A stretch of 52,565 nucleotides of DNA from Spirochaetota bacterium (GTDB lineage Bacteria; Spirochaetota; Spirochaetia; DTKZ01), in the NCBI GenBank assembly GCA_026418195.1, contig JAOABU010000137.1:1-52565 (forward strand), given 5' to 3'. Made by a program: the position numbers and the translations under genes. The notes under the pieces were generated by a model. It made no database searches. It had not been told where the DNA came from and saw only the letters and a program-made list of their open reading frames with translations. This document shows positions 17,547 to 25,867 of this stretch, piece by piece. Each line of letters begins with the position of its first letter. Position 1 is the first letter of the stretch.

Positions 17547-18568
17547 TTAATCTTCCTTATAAGACCAAACCTTTTTTACCGTTTCTTCTGTAATATAGGT
17601 GTCCATGATAGCTACAGCGAACCCTACTGGTTCTATATCGGTTTGAAAAATGGAGTATCGGTTCACCAGGATTGGTTTCTTGAAGTAAAGAGTTTCAAGG
17701 AAGGCATTCCCAAATCCCTCGTACGTGGATGCTGGCATAGTCGACAATTCGCTCAAAGTAGGTAGACCCTTCATCTCGAGCTTGATCCCCTCCTATACCA
17801 GGGGGAAGATCCTTCCCCATACGATGAGATAGTTCGATAGCTGATTCAATTCCCTTTCTTGCAATGATGCAGGTTGGCTGCAGGAGGAACACGTCCCGTG
17901 GTCTAATCCCGAACTCATCCCGTAAATAGACTGTATAGGGATCAATTCCCGGAGGTGGAATAGAGTAGTCAAACACGTTTGGAACGATGATGGAGGAGAG
18001 GCCTCTACGAAAACTTAAATTTCTCCTTGCTTCGGTATTGATGGTCACATGTATGATGGGCGGTAGATCCGGTGGGAAAGCCATGGACAGGTAAACGTTC
18101 ACCGCGCTTACAGAATATCGCTGACGTTCCCATACGAAATCATGATGATGGGCGATAGTGGGTATTCCTGTCTCGGCAATCACTTCAGTGAGGGCAAGGC
18201 CCAACGGTATGTTCATGGGAATGGTAAGAGAACGAACCCATAGAGGGCTTCCTTCAAGAGTTTCCGTTTGGCTTGAATTTTGCCTGTCAGAGCTTCTCCC
18301 CATGCGGTTCTACCGAAGGATTCCTCCTGTATCTCTAGAATTTTCGGATGATGGAAAAAAGCTTCTGGGAATCACCATCGACTGCTCCGGGTACCAGTCG
18401 GAGAGACCTGAAAAGAAATACGTCTCGAATCCAAGGTTTTCAAATACCTTCTCCCATTTCTTCGTTTCCAACGATACCCCATCGATGCCTTGGAATCTAT
18501 GTGGAAACGAATCCTACCTGTTCGATCTTGCTGATTGTCTTGATCACATACACGGATCACCTCGTTCA
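17547..18568 (-). pseudogene. Glycosyltransferase family 4, decayed
   Basis: Pieces of one GT4 protein occur in different minus-strand frames. The N-terminus (QVGFVST, then FQGIDGVSLETKKW after an in-frame TAG/frameshift near 18510), a middle part (18303-17800, TIAHHHDFVWERQRY, VPNVFDY, CIIARKGIESAIELSHRMG) and a C-terminal part (17774-17547, [35 protein letters not shown]). At least three frame changes are needed, and the sequence between DYA and ASTYEGFG appears deleted, as does a stretch after MGKDLPPG. This is true decay rather than a single sequencing error. The 3' end also looks truncated. No function remains likely. Confidence 0.8.
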
Positions 18569-18784
18569 AAACTGGTTATGAGATAGTCGGGCTTTACCCT
18601 TTCAAATCGAGAGTCCTCCTCGTACAGGCGTACGGATCGAGCATCCTCACAGAACAGGGTTGTCCTAAATCCTACTTGTTGAGGAGCCCAAACGTCATTC
18701 TTAAGATCGTTTCCGATGTAGACAGGGTGTTCGGCTGATTGCTCCAGAGAGGATAGGCGTCTATATCGATTGTTTCCTATGGTT
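18544..18784 (-). pseudogene. HAD-family hydrolase, C-terminal remnant
   Basis: Only the C-terminal motif of a HAD phosphatase is readable: YIGNDLKNDVWAPQQVGFRT followed by LFCEDARSVRLYEED and KPDYLITSF. The metal-binding aspartates (GNDLKND) belong to HAD motif IV, but motifs I-III (DxDGT, S/T, K) are absent upstream, where the sequence runs into the next decayed glycosyltransferase. The start of the second glycosyltransferase remnant overlaps its stop, which suggests an ancestral operon. Confidence 0.7.
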
Positions 18785-19393
18785 CTACCAAACATTGGTC
18801 TGATCAATGGGAATACAATCTGTAGGGATATAGAGGTGTTCGTATTGATTTGGAAACTCAATCCCCTGTCGTTTGAAGTTCTCCACCACTGTAGAGATTC
18901 GCCGGCCAATCAATCTCTTACCGGCTGTCCAAGGCTCAAGAAAGGTAAAGCCAAACCCTTCCCGAAGACTCGTCGTGATCATACACAGGGCTTCTTTGAT
19001 CCAATGGAAAAAGGCCCGCTCTAGGTCAAGCTCAAAGGCAACAGGAAGTCCCTCTGAACGGGCAAAGGCTTTCCAGCCTTCATACGATGGGTAATCGGGA
19101 GGACTTGAAGGAGGAAGGGGTATACCCAAAATGGATCGAGGGTGGAAAAAAGCAGGATAGAAGGATCGATTCGCCGATATTCTTTCGACGGATGGCCCGT
19201 ACGGGATACAGAACGAATCGGGGCCGAACACGGTCTTTTAGCTTTGCTTGTTTAGTTTGACCTGTGGATACTTGGGGTGTGATGCTGTAAAGGGATTGTG
19301 CACATGGATGAAGTCACACCCAGATGGCCACTGGATTACGCGAGACACCCCTCCTGGTTGGGCATGGTAATGGAGAAAAACGATCCGCAGCAT
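18785..19393 (-). pseudogene. Glycosyltransferase, decayed
   Basis: An ATG at 19393 begins MLRIVFLHYHAQPGGVSRVIQ, a typical GT4 N-terminus with the GGV loop, then jumps to CDFIHVHNP (normally some tens of residues further on) and soon hits a stop. A second frame (19231-18785) carries the C-terminal nucleotide-sugar half, including EALCMITTSLREGFGFTFLEP and AGKRLIGR. Internal deletion plus frameshift make it non-functional. It is the first gene of a GT-HAD-GT series, all in decay. Confidence 0.75.
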
Positions 19394-19487
19394 CAATCAA
19401 GTATAATAAAGGAACTGTTCTTTAGAAAGGTAGGACACAAAAGAAAATAGACAGGACTGGTTTACAGCTTAGACAAGGTTCATAAAG

Positions 19488-19519
19488 AGAACAGGGCACC
19501 AGACTTGGAGCCCTGTTCT
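19488..19519 (-). terminator. Terminator hairpin after the hsp20 pair
   Basis: AGAACAGGGC / GCCCTGTTCT form a perfect 10-bp stem, with an inner CCA/TGG extension. On the minus strand it is followed by CTTTAT, a modest T-run. It lies 23 bases after the distal hsp20 stop codon. Confidence 0.7.
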
Positions 19520-19541
19520 ACGATTCGTCTCCTGCCTCTCG

Positions 19542-19898
19542 TTATTTGGTTTTCACTTCGATTTTCTTCGGTTTGCTAGCCTCTTTCAGATGGAGGGTCA
19601 GATGGAGCACTCCATTCTTCATCACCGCTTCAACCTTGTCCCGGTCAATGGTATCATCCAAGGTATACCGCCGTGCGAAGTCGGCATTCCGACGCTCTCG
19701 GATGATGAACCTCCCTTTGCTATCAAAGGGGTCCCGTTTCCCCTCGATGATCAACTCATCGTTTTCGATCTTTACATCGAGGTTCTCCTTCGAAACACCA
19801 GGCATCTCCAGCCGGAGAATGACCTTACCCCCCGCTTCACAAATATCAGCTACCGGGCTTATCACCCTTCGATTTTTCCCTTCCAGTTCCTTTGCCAT
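19542..19898 (-). CDS. Small heat-shock protein (Hsp20/alpha-crystallin), second of pair
   Basis: A 118-aa ATP-independent holdase made almost entirely of an alpha-crystallin domain. It has KVILRLEMPGVSKENLDVKIE, LIIEGKR and the conserved A-x-x-x-NGVL-type motif (EAVMKNGVLHLTL), but ends soon after without the IXI-type tail. Its N-terminal arm is short (about 15 residues), so it may form smaller oligomers than its partner. GCAGGAGGTGAGGT is a strong ribosome binding site. The gene is 28 bases downstream of the other hsp20, with a terminator after it. Confidence 0.93.
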   Translation of the reverse strand: MAKELEGKNRRVISPVADICEAGGKVILRLEMPGVSKENLDVKIENDELIIEGKRDPFDSKGRFIIRERRNADFARRYTLDDTIDRDKVEAVMKNGVLHLTLHLKEASKPKKIEVKTK

Positions 19899-19926
19899 AC
19901 CTCACCTCCTGCATTCTTGGGATCGT

Positions 19927-20379
19927 TTATGAAACCCTCACAGCAATCTGTTTAGGTTTCACCTCTTCTTTCTTGGGAAGCGTCACTTTAAGAACCCCGT
20001 CCTTCATTACCGCTTCAATCTTTTCCTGATCTACCGAATTGGGTAAAGACAAGGTTCTCTGGAAGGATCCGAACCAAGATTCCTGTCGGTACACCTTGGC
20101 ATCCTTCACTTCCCGGGTATCTTTCTTTTCGCCTTTGATGGTGAGAACATTATTTGCAATGCTCACCTCCAGATCCTTCAAATCAACCCCAGGAAGATCA
20201 CAGGTTACCACAAAGGAGTCATCATTCTCCACCAAATCGATGGCAGGAGATTTTACCCGATCAAACAGTCCCGTAATCATTGGTTCCATGCCAAACAGCC
20301 GATCGAACTCTTCTCGAATCCGATCAAACTCGGCAATGGGATCGAACAGTTCAGTCGGTTTCCATTTAATCAGATCCAT
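19927..20379 (-). CDS. Small heat-shock protein (Hsp20/alpha-crystallin), first of pair
   Basis: A 150-aa small heat-shock protein of normal bacterial length. An N-terminal arm (DPIAEFDRIREEFDRLFG) precedes the alpha-crystallin domain (about 45-140) with VTCDLPGVDLKDLEVSI, LTIKGEK, and EAVMKDGVLKVTLPK, and the C-terminus has KQIAVRV (IXI-like). It binds unfolding proteins to prevent aggregation. AGGAGGTGTACT precedes ATG. Upstream lies a sigma-54-type promoter (20436-20449) rather than a CIRCE operator, which is unusual for this gene type. Confidence 0.95.
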   Translation of the reverse strand: MDLIKWKPTELFDPIAEFDRIREEFDRLFGMEPMITGLFDRVKSPAIDLVENDDSFVVTCDLPGVDLKDLEVSIANNVLTIKGEKKDTREVKDAKVYRQESWFGSFQRTLSLPNSVDQEKIEAVMKDGVLKVTLPKKEEVKPKQIAVRVS

Positions 20380-20691
20380 AGTACACCTCCTCTTCCATTA
20401 GGGTATGCCCTCCAACAGAGGACAGAAACTATTTAGCAATAAATATGCCAATCAGCGCGAAAAACTACGACTAAGAATTGGCAATCTGCCTATTTCATTT
20501 AGAAACATAGACTTGTTTAACAACTAATGTTCAATTTCCCTCACATCCTGTTTTTTTCCCTCTTACTCTAAAGTGTATCATTATGCTACATAGGGTCAAT
20601 AGGCTATCTCTAATAGATCAATTTGACACACTTAAATGTGTGACCATCCCAATGGTTGATCATCTGTTACCAAACGAGTACCATCTCATCC
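20380..20691. other. Divergent intergenic region between hsp20 and the pyrophosphatase
   Basis: This 312-base gap contains no convincing ORF. It holds the sigma-54-type promoter of the hsp20 pair, the palindrome TTGTTTAACAA (20513-20523), and CACAC-TTAAAT-GTGTG (20627-20642), which sits just after a TTGACA and could be an operator or small hairpin in the pyrophosphatase leader. No CIRCE element (TTAGCACTC-N9-GAGTGCTAA) is present. Confidence 0.5.
20433..20451 (-). promoter_or_regulatory. Sigma-54-type promoter ahead of hsp20 pair
   Basis: Minus strand reads TTGGCATATTTATTGCTAA: GG (-24) and GC (-12) are separated by exactly 10 bases, as sigma-54 requires. The predicted start (about 20424) leaves a leader of about 45 bases before the first hsp20. 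It differs from the glnN promoter at 48457-48476 by only about two bases. A palindrome TTGTTTAACAA at 20513-20523 could be an activator site. Confidence 0.6.
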
Positions 20692-22335
20692 ATGATTTAT
20701 GTTTCTGGCCACAAGAATCCCGACACGGATTCAGTATGTGCGGCTTACTGTTATGCTCGCTTTAAGAACATGGTAGATCCGTCGGGGACCTACCTTCCCG
20801 TGCGTTGCGGAGCCCTCAACTCTCAAGTAAAATACCTTTTCCGGTTTCTTAACCTAGAACCACCTGTGCTTTTGCCAGACATTTTCCCCAAAGTAAAAGA
20901 TGTAGCCCGTAGGGATCCTATAAAAATCGAGGAAGATGAACCTGTCCGATTTGCTATCGATCTATTGGATTCTCACAATATCAGTGTGCTTCCTGTCTTC
21001 TCGTCATCAGGAATTTTTAAAGGGATTGTCTCAATCCATGAGATTAGCCAATTTCTCCTTTCGGAAAGTTCGAACCATCGACCAGCTTACACTTTCCGAC
21101 CGGAAAACTTTCTAAAAGTATTTCCAGGGCGGTGCATAAAGCGCGGTGACTTTCAGGAGTTTCAGGCACCCCTTATGATCGGTGCCATGCCGTATGAAAC
21201 GAGCATACGAAGAATTGAAGCCCTGCTACCTCAGAAACCTCTATTAGTAGTAGGGTTAAGGGAAGATCTGCTCCAGTATGCTCTCTTAAAGGATCTTCCA
21301 ACGATCGTTCTCACAGGGGTGGAAAACCCTGCACATCTTCCCCTAGATCTATCCAAGTATCGTGGATGGATATTTATTTCGGACATCGATACAGCAGAAA
21401 CCGTACGTTTACTCCGCCTCAGTATCCCTGTACGATGCATCATGAATCCCAACCCCATTCAGATAGACGGAGAAGAACGATTTGAAACAGCACGGGATAT
21501 CCTAGTGAACTCGCAGTACCGAGGCCTCCCGGTTTTCCTCGAAGGATCCTTCTACGGAATCGTAACTCGCAGATGTTTCATCCATCGCCCCACCCAACGA
21601 TTGATTCTAGTGGATCACAATGAGTTGAGCCAAAGCATCCCTGGAGCTGAGCATGCGGAAATCCTGGAAATCATCGACCATCATCGAATTGCTCCTGAAA
21701 AGACCCATAAACCCATTTACATGTATGTCAAACCTGTTGGAAGCACCTGCACCCTAATCTATGAACAATTCCAAATTTTTCACATTCCCATTTCAAGAGA
21801 AATAGCCATTCTCCTGTTGGGAGGAATCCTTGCGGATACGGCTCATTTTCGATCCCCTACAACGACAAACCTTGATAAAGAAATTGCTTCTGCTTTAGCA
21901 CGAATCGGAGGAGTAGATGTAGATTCCTTCGGAAAAGAACTCCTTTCACAGGCTCACGATTTACTGACAGCCGATTTGAGCCAAATTGTCCAATCGGATT
22001 TCAAGACCTATGCAGAGTCCGGTATCAAATTCGGCATTGGACAAGTCGAGGTGGTTTCCTTCGATAGTGTAAAAGAGGTAAAGGATCGACTTCTCGCAAT
22101 CATGGAAGAGACTCGGCAAAACCAGCAGTTAGACTGGGTCCTCCTGATGATCACCAACGTTCCTAAAGAATCCAGTCTTCTTCTCTCGACGAACCATCCG
22201 AAACTAGAACGGCTTCTCATCTTTTCCAAGATAGACGAGCATATGTATGATTTGCCGGGGGTTCTTTCCCGAAAAAAACAGCTCCTCCCTGAGATCTTGC
22301 AGGTGCTGGAATCCCAATCTCGCTCTAGCGCTTGA
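20692..22335 (+). CDS. ppaC: Family II manganese inorganic pyrophosphatase with CBS and DRTGG domains
   Basis: A 547-aa enzyme that hydrolyses pyrophosphate. DHH-type metal motifs: GHKNPDTDS at the N-terminus, then LVDHNELSQS, IDHHRI and PVGSTCTLIYE, ending in the DHHA2 domain. Inserted between the first motif and the rest are a CBS domain (about 70-115), a DRTGG-like segment (about 170-235) and a second CBS domain (about 245-300). Such inserts make the enzyme sensitive to adenine nucleotides in characterised relatives. Length and order match CBS-PPases with DRTGG rather than the short form of about 310 aa. I chose ATG 20692 because the family N-terminus starts MIYVSGHKNPD; it lacks a strong ribosome binding site and TTG 20656 is an alternative. 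Confidence 0.93.
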   Translation: MIYVSGHKNPDTDSVCAAYCYARFKNMVDPSGTYLPVRCGALNSQVKYLFRFLNLEPPVLLPDIFPKVKDVARRDPIKIEEDEPVRFAIDLLDSHNISVLPVFSSSGIFKGIVSIHEISQFLLSESSNHRPAYTFRPENFLKVFPGRCIKRGDFQEFQAPLMIGAMPYETSIRRIEALLPQKPLLVVGLREDLLQYALLKDLPTIVLTGVENPAHLPLDLSKYRGWIFISDIDTAETVRLLRLSIPVRCIMNPNPIQIDGEERFETARDILVNSQYRGLPVFLEGSFYGIVTRRCFIHRPTQRLILVDHNELSQSIPGAEHAEILEIIDHHRIAPEKTHKPIYMYVKPVGSTCTLIYEQFQIFHIPISREIAILLLGGILADTAHFRSPTTTNLDKEIASALARIGGVDVDSFGKELLSQAHDLLTADLSQIVQSDFKTYAESGIKFGIGQVEVVSFDSVKEVKDRLLAIMEETRQNQQLDWVLLMITNVPKESSLLLSTNHPKLERLLIFSKIDEHMYDLPGVLSRKKQLLPEILQVLESQSRSSA

Positions 22336-22378
22336 GAAACTGCGGTATCCTATGGTACTGTCTCGTTGGAGGTAAGGA

Positions 22379-22867
22379 ATGAAACGACTCTATTTTGCAC
22401 TACTTTTGCTTCTCCCCTTTACCATTGGAGCCCAATCCTTACAAGCAGGTATTGGAGCAGACTTCTTCACGTACCAACGAACTTTTCTTGATCTCCATGC
22501 TACGCTTCTGAAACAGGTGAAACCCGATGTGGAACTATCTCTGGGTGGTAGTTTTGCCCTAGCAACGAGAAATGAAAACGGAACGGTGGAAGCCGATTTT
22601 TTCATTCCCATCGATGGAGGAGTGAATTTCCTCTTTCCAGTACAAAAAGAGTTCTCATATCTGGTCGGGTTTGGGCTCACTGCACAGTTCCTAATCGAAT
22701 CTGAGCGTCGATTCTATATGGGTCCCTTCATGAAGTTGGGCGCTCGCTATCGAATCCATCCCTATATGACCTGGTATCTAGAGGTTCTTCAAGATCTCGT
22801 TATTGGAAAGCCCGATTGGATCAACATCTCGACTCGATTCAGTACAGGTATACTGTTCCATTTCTAG
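22379..22867 (+). CDS. Small outer-membrane beta-barrel-like protein
   Basis: A 162-aa exported protein with a clear signal peptide (MKRLYFALLLLLPFTIGAQS). The mature part alternates hydrophobic and polar residues in strands of 8-10 with aromatic girdles, and ends in GILFHF, a C-terminal Phe as in outer-membrane barrels. I infer an 8-stranded barrel; no specific family is recognised. GGAGGTAAGGA precedes ATG. It sits 6 bases ahead of the PAP2 gene, so the two may be co-expressed. Confidence 0.75.
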   Translation: MKRLYFALLLLLPFTIGAQSLQAGIGADFFTYQRTFLDLHATLLKQVKPDVELSLGGSFALATRNENGTVEADFFIPIDGGVNFLFPVQKEFSYLVGFGLTAQFLIESERRFYMGPFMKLGARYRIHPYMTWYLEVLQDLVIGKPDWINISTRFSTGILFHF

Positions 22868-22873
22868 GATCCC

Positions 22874-23845
22874 ATGAGACGCTGGGTAGATTCCCTGGGA
22901 ATACAAAACATTCGAGTCCTCAATGCTGTAGACGCCCTCATTCTATGCTTTCTTCTTCTGGTAGCGATCCTTGTCCTGCTATTCGCCAAGGCAACTCCTT
23001 TGAGATGGGTTCTCCCCTGTCTGAATTTACTGGGCTGTCTTGCCATCTACCTTCTGGCAACGCACGTAGTTCGAAGCGAATCCTTAGTTTGGAGGCAGAT
23101 TCACGCTTGGTATGGGTTCCCTCTTTTAGTGATCATCTATAAAGAGATGTATTGGGCGGTTCATGCGCTTCGAGATACGTTGTACGATACCTACCTCATT
23201 CAGATCGATCGCTTCCTTTTCGGTACGGATCCAACGATCGAATTGGCAAAGTTTGCTCATCCCGTCCTCACAGAAATCCTGCAGACTGTTTATGTCATGT
23301 TCTACTTTTTTCCCCTTACCATAGGAATTGCCCTAATTCGAAAGAATCGCTATCGGGAGTTCCAGTATGCTTCCTTCTTGATTCTCTATGGATTCTTTGT
23401 ATCCTACCTCGGCTACATTCTATTCCCGGCCGTAGGACCTCGCTTCACCCTGCACGACTTTTATGCTACGGATCGGGAATTGCCAGGTATTTGGCTCACC
23501 CCCTACCTACGGGAGTTCGTCAATAGAGGGGAAGGAATCACCGGAACACATCCCAATGCGGTAGACCTTGTACAAAGGGACGTGTTTCCTTCTGGACACA
23601 CCCTTATTACTCTGATTACCATCTATCTCTCCTTCCTGTTCAAGAGCAGGACCCGTTTCATCCTCGCTCCTCTAGGTATGGTGCTTATCTTTTCTACCGT
23701 ATACTTAAGGTATCATTACGTGGCCGATCTCATAGGTGCAGGTTTTCTGTTCCCCTTAATACTAGGGAGTGGGAAATACCTATTCACTACTTGGGAATTA
23801 TTTTCTCATCCTTCCAGTAGGAATCTTTCAGAACAGAGAAATTGA
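22874..23845 (+). CDS. PAP2-superfamily membrane phosphatase/transferase
   Basis: A 323-aa integral membrane protein with several hydrophobic helices. The PAP2 catalytic elements lie on the C-terminal side: GPR (ILFPAVGPRF), PSGHT (VFPSGHTLIT, the catalytic His 1) and RYHYVADLIGAG (nucleophile His). It resembles the AUR1/inositol phosphorylceramide synthase-like branch in having an extended N-terminal membrane region. Likely roles are dephosphorylation of lipid phosphates or head-group transfer at the inner membrane; the substrate cannot be read from sequence. Confidence 0.87.
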   Translation: MRRWVDSLGIQNIRVLNAVDALILCFLLLVAILVLLFAKATPLRWVLPCLNLLGCLAIYLLATHVVRSESLVWRQIHAWYGFPLLVIIYKEMYWAVHALRDTLYDTYLIQIDRFLFGTDPTIELAKFAHPVLTEILQTVYVMFYFFPLTIGIALIRKNRYREFQYASFLILYGFFVSYLGYILFPAVGPRFTLHDFYATDRELPGIWLTPYLREFVNRGEGITGTHPNAVDLVQRDVFPSGHTLITLITIYLSFLFKSRTRFILAPLGMVLIFSTVYLRYHYVADLIGAGFLFPLILGSGKYLFTTWELFSHPSSRNLSEQRN

Positions 23846-23939
23846 ATAAGGAACCGAAACGCTCTGAGAGAGCCCCCCTCTTCGTTGGAAATGCTGAAAA
23901 GACAATTGTCCCGAGGGGATATCTCAAAGGACTCAAGAA

Positions 23940-23977
23940 TGAGGCAGGTCGCTCCGATTCAGGAGTTGCCTGCCTTA
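23940..23977 (-). terminator. Imperfect terminator hairpin after cassette B dctM
   Basis: On the minus strand AGGCAGG / CCTGCCT arms enclose a CTCC/GGAG inner stem. There is no long T-run, so termination strength is uncertain. The stem shares GAGGCAGG with the terminators at 10168 and 46204. Confidence 0.5.
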
Positions 23978-23993
23978 TCAGATGTTTATTTCT

Positions 23994-25298
23994 CTATTTC
24001 TCCGGCATCACGAGATTTGGAATATAGAGGGAAAAATCAGGTATAAACGTAATGATCAGGAGAACCACGATCATGGTAGCATAGAACGGAAGCATCGCTT
24101 TGGTAGCTTCCTCTATGGAGATCTTACCCACAGCGCATCCTACGAAAAGAGCTGAACCCACAGGGGGGGTACAAAGCCCGATGCCAAGGTTCAACATTAG
24201 CATGATTCCGAACTGGATAGGACTCATTCCCAATGCCTTTACCACCACCGGATATAGAATCGGGGTAGTAATGAGGATCAAAGGAGCCATGTCCATGATG
24301 CAACCCAATCCGAGGAGGAGCAAGTTAATCAATAGAAGAAGAACGGTTCGATTATGCGTGATCCCTAGCAAGGCTTCTGTGGCCATGGCGGGGATTTTCA
24401 GGAATGCCAGAAGCCATCCAAACGCACTAGCTGCAGCGATGAGGCTCATAACCATGGCGAGGGTCTTGAGGCAATTTAGGAGAATTTCGCCCATCCTGCG
24501 AAGAGGTATTTCCCTGTACACAAAAAAGGTAATGATGAAAGCATAGATACAGGCAACAGCGGCAGATTCCGTAGCAGTAAACACCCCACTGATCACTCCT
24601 CCCATGATGATAACTGCGGTCATCATTCCGTAGATAGCGTCTTTGGTGATGATCAATGCTTCTTTCAAAGTGTAGCGTCGTTCCTTTGGGTAATTCCGCT
24701 TCACCGCAATAATATAGCTGATTACCATCAACGCAAGGCCTAGCATAACACCTGGGATGAACCCACCTAAGAACAAACGCCCGACCGACACACCTCCTGC
24801 GGCAAGAGAGTAAATCACCATGTTGTGACTGGGAGGAATAATAATTCCTTGACACGCTGAAGTGACTGTCACTGCCACGGAATAATCCGCATCATACCCC
24901 TTGTCCTTCATCATAGGGATCAGGATTGTTCCGATGGAAGAAACATCTGCCACTGCCGAGCCAGAGATTCCCCCGAAGAACATGCTGGCCAGAACGTTCA
25001 CCAAAGCGAGTCCGCCGCGAACCCTACCAATCAACAAGTTAGAAAACTCGATGAGCCTCCGAGAAATTCCTCCGGCTCCCATTAGTTCCCCTGCAAGAAT
25101 GAAAAAGGGAATCGCCAGGAGGGAAAATACATTTACCCCCTGTACCATCCGTTGCACAATGGCCATTAGAGGAATCTTCAAGTACATCGCGGTTAGCACC
25201 GACGATGCCACTAGTGAAAAGGTAATAGAAATCCGTAAGACCAGAAAAACGGCAAAGCTACCTAAAAGCAGGACCGTTGCAATCGTTGGATTAGGCAT
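23994..25298 (-). CDS. dctM: TRAP transporter large permease subunit (DctM), cassette B
   Basis: A 434-aa polytopic permease of standard length. Signatures: LAIPFFILAGELM, the GGLALVNVLASMFFGGISGSAVADV region, and IIIPPSHNMVIY. It overlaps the DctQ stop by 8 bases, giving translational coupling. It transports the substrate of the binding protein at 25868. Confidence 0.95.
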   Translation of the reverse strand: MPNPTIATVLLLGSFAVFLVLRISITFSLVASSVLTAMYLKIPLMAIVQRMVQGVNVFSLLAIPFFILAGELMGAGGISRRLIEFSNLLIGRVRGGLALVNVLASMFFGGISGSAVADVSSIGTILIPMMKDKGYDADYSVAVTVTSACQGIIIPPSHNMVIYSLAAGGVSVGRLFLGGFIPGVMLGLALMVISYIIAVKRNYPKERRYTLKEALIITKDAIYGMMTAVIIMGGVISGVFTATESAAVACIYAFIITFFVYREIPLRRMGEILLNCLKTLAMVMSLIAAASAFGWLLAFLKIPAMATEALLGITHNRTVLLLLINLLLLGLGCIMDMAPLILITTPILYPVVVKALGMSPIQFGIMLMLNLGIGLCTPPVGSALFVGCAVGKISIEEATKAMLPFYATMIVVLLIITFIPDFSLYIPNLVMPEK

Positions 25299-25770
25299 GG
25301 GGTTCCTCCCTTCCTTTGATCAGTTCCCGGATGGAATCGTAGAGGATAGGAATGGAAGTGATAGGCATCACGATATACATGATCCCTGCAGGTAGCCCTG
25401 TACCGGGGAGAATCGACTGCATAGTAAACTTCGTCAGGATGCTTCCATAGACAAGGAATACTATACCACAACCAAGCATCAGAAGATTCTCCATCTTTAA
25501 AAGAAGTTTATCTACCCAGGGTGGTATATTCGAAGGCAGCAAGTTCATGTGAATATGCAGATGGTTCTTCACTCCCATTGCCATGGAAATGAAGGTGAAC
25601 CATACCACCATTACGAGGGCAATCTCTTCCGACCATCGAAGACCAGAGTTCAAGACATACCGCATGAATACGTTCGCACTAATTACCAAAGCCATGGCTA
25701 CAAGGAGCACTTTCGCCAAGGATACGATAACCCGATGGAACAGTTCGAAGACTTTTGTGATTGGGTTCAT
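25291..25770 (-). CDS. dctQ: TRAP transporter small membrane subunit (DctQ), cassette B
   Basis: A 159-aa protein with four hydrophobic segments and the RWSEEIALVMVVWFTFISMAMGV block typical of DctQ (Trp-Ser-Glu-Glu motif). ATG 25770 follows GGGGGAGGCAGT and is preferred over the upstream TTG at 25794. The gene follows dctP after a GC-rich hairpin and overlaps dctM. Confidence 0.93.
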   Translation of the reverse strand: MNPITKVFELFHRVIVSLAKVLLVAMALVISANVFMRYVLNSGLRWSEEIALVMVVWFTFISMAMGVKNHLHIHMNLLPSNIPPWVDKLLLKMENLLMLGCGIVFLVYGSILTKFTMQSILPGTGLPAGIMYIVMPITSIPILYDSIRELIKGREEPHA

Positions 25771-25798
25771 ACTGCCTCCCCCAAGTGAAGACAAGGAG

Positions 25799-25820
25799 CG
25801 CCGGGAAAGCCCGGCGCTTA
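25799..25820 (-). terminator. Hairpin between dctP and dctQ of cassette B
   Basis: GCGCCGGG-CTTT-CCCGGCGC on the minus strand is a perfect 8-bp GC stem with a tetraloop and no T-run. It probably protects the upstream dctP mRNA end and lowers dctQM expression. Confidence 0.7.
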
Positions 25821-25867
25821 CCTATCGATGTAATCCTATCACTGGTTCTTTAAAAGGGGAAGTTCTC

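Noticed and set aside
20380-20691. Search for a CIRCE operator for the hsp20 genes
   Set aside because: No TTAGCACTC-N9-GAGTGCTAA or close variant is present.
23842-24027. A 61-codon plus-strand frame after the PAP2 gene
   Set aside because: It runs through the cassette B terminator hairpin and into dctM; no support as a gene.
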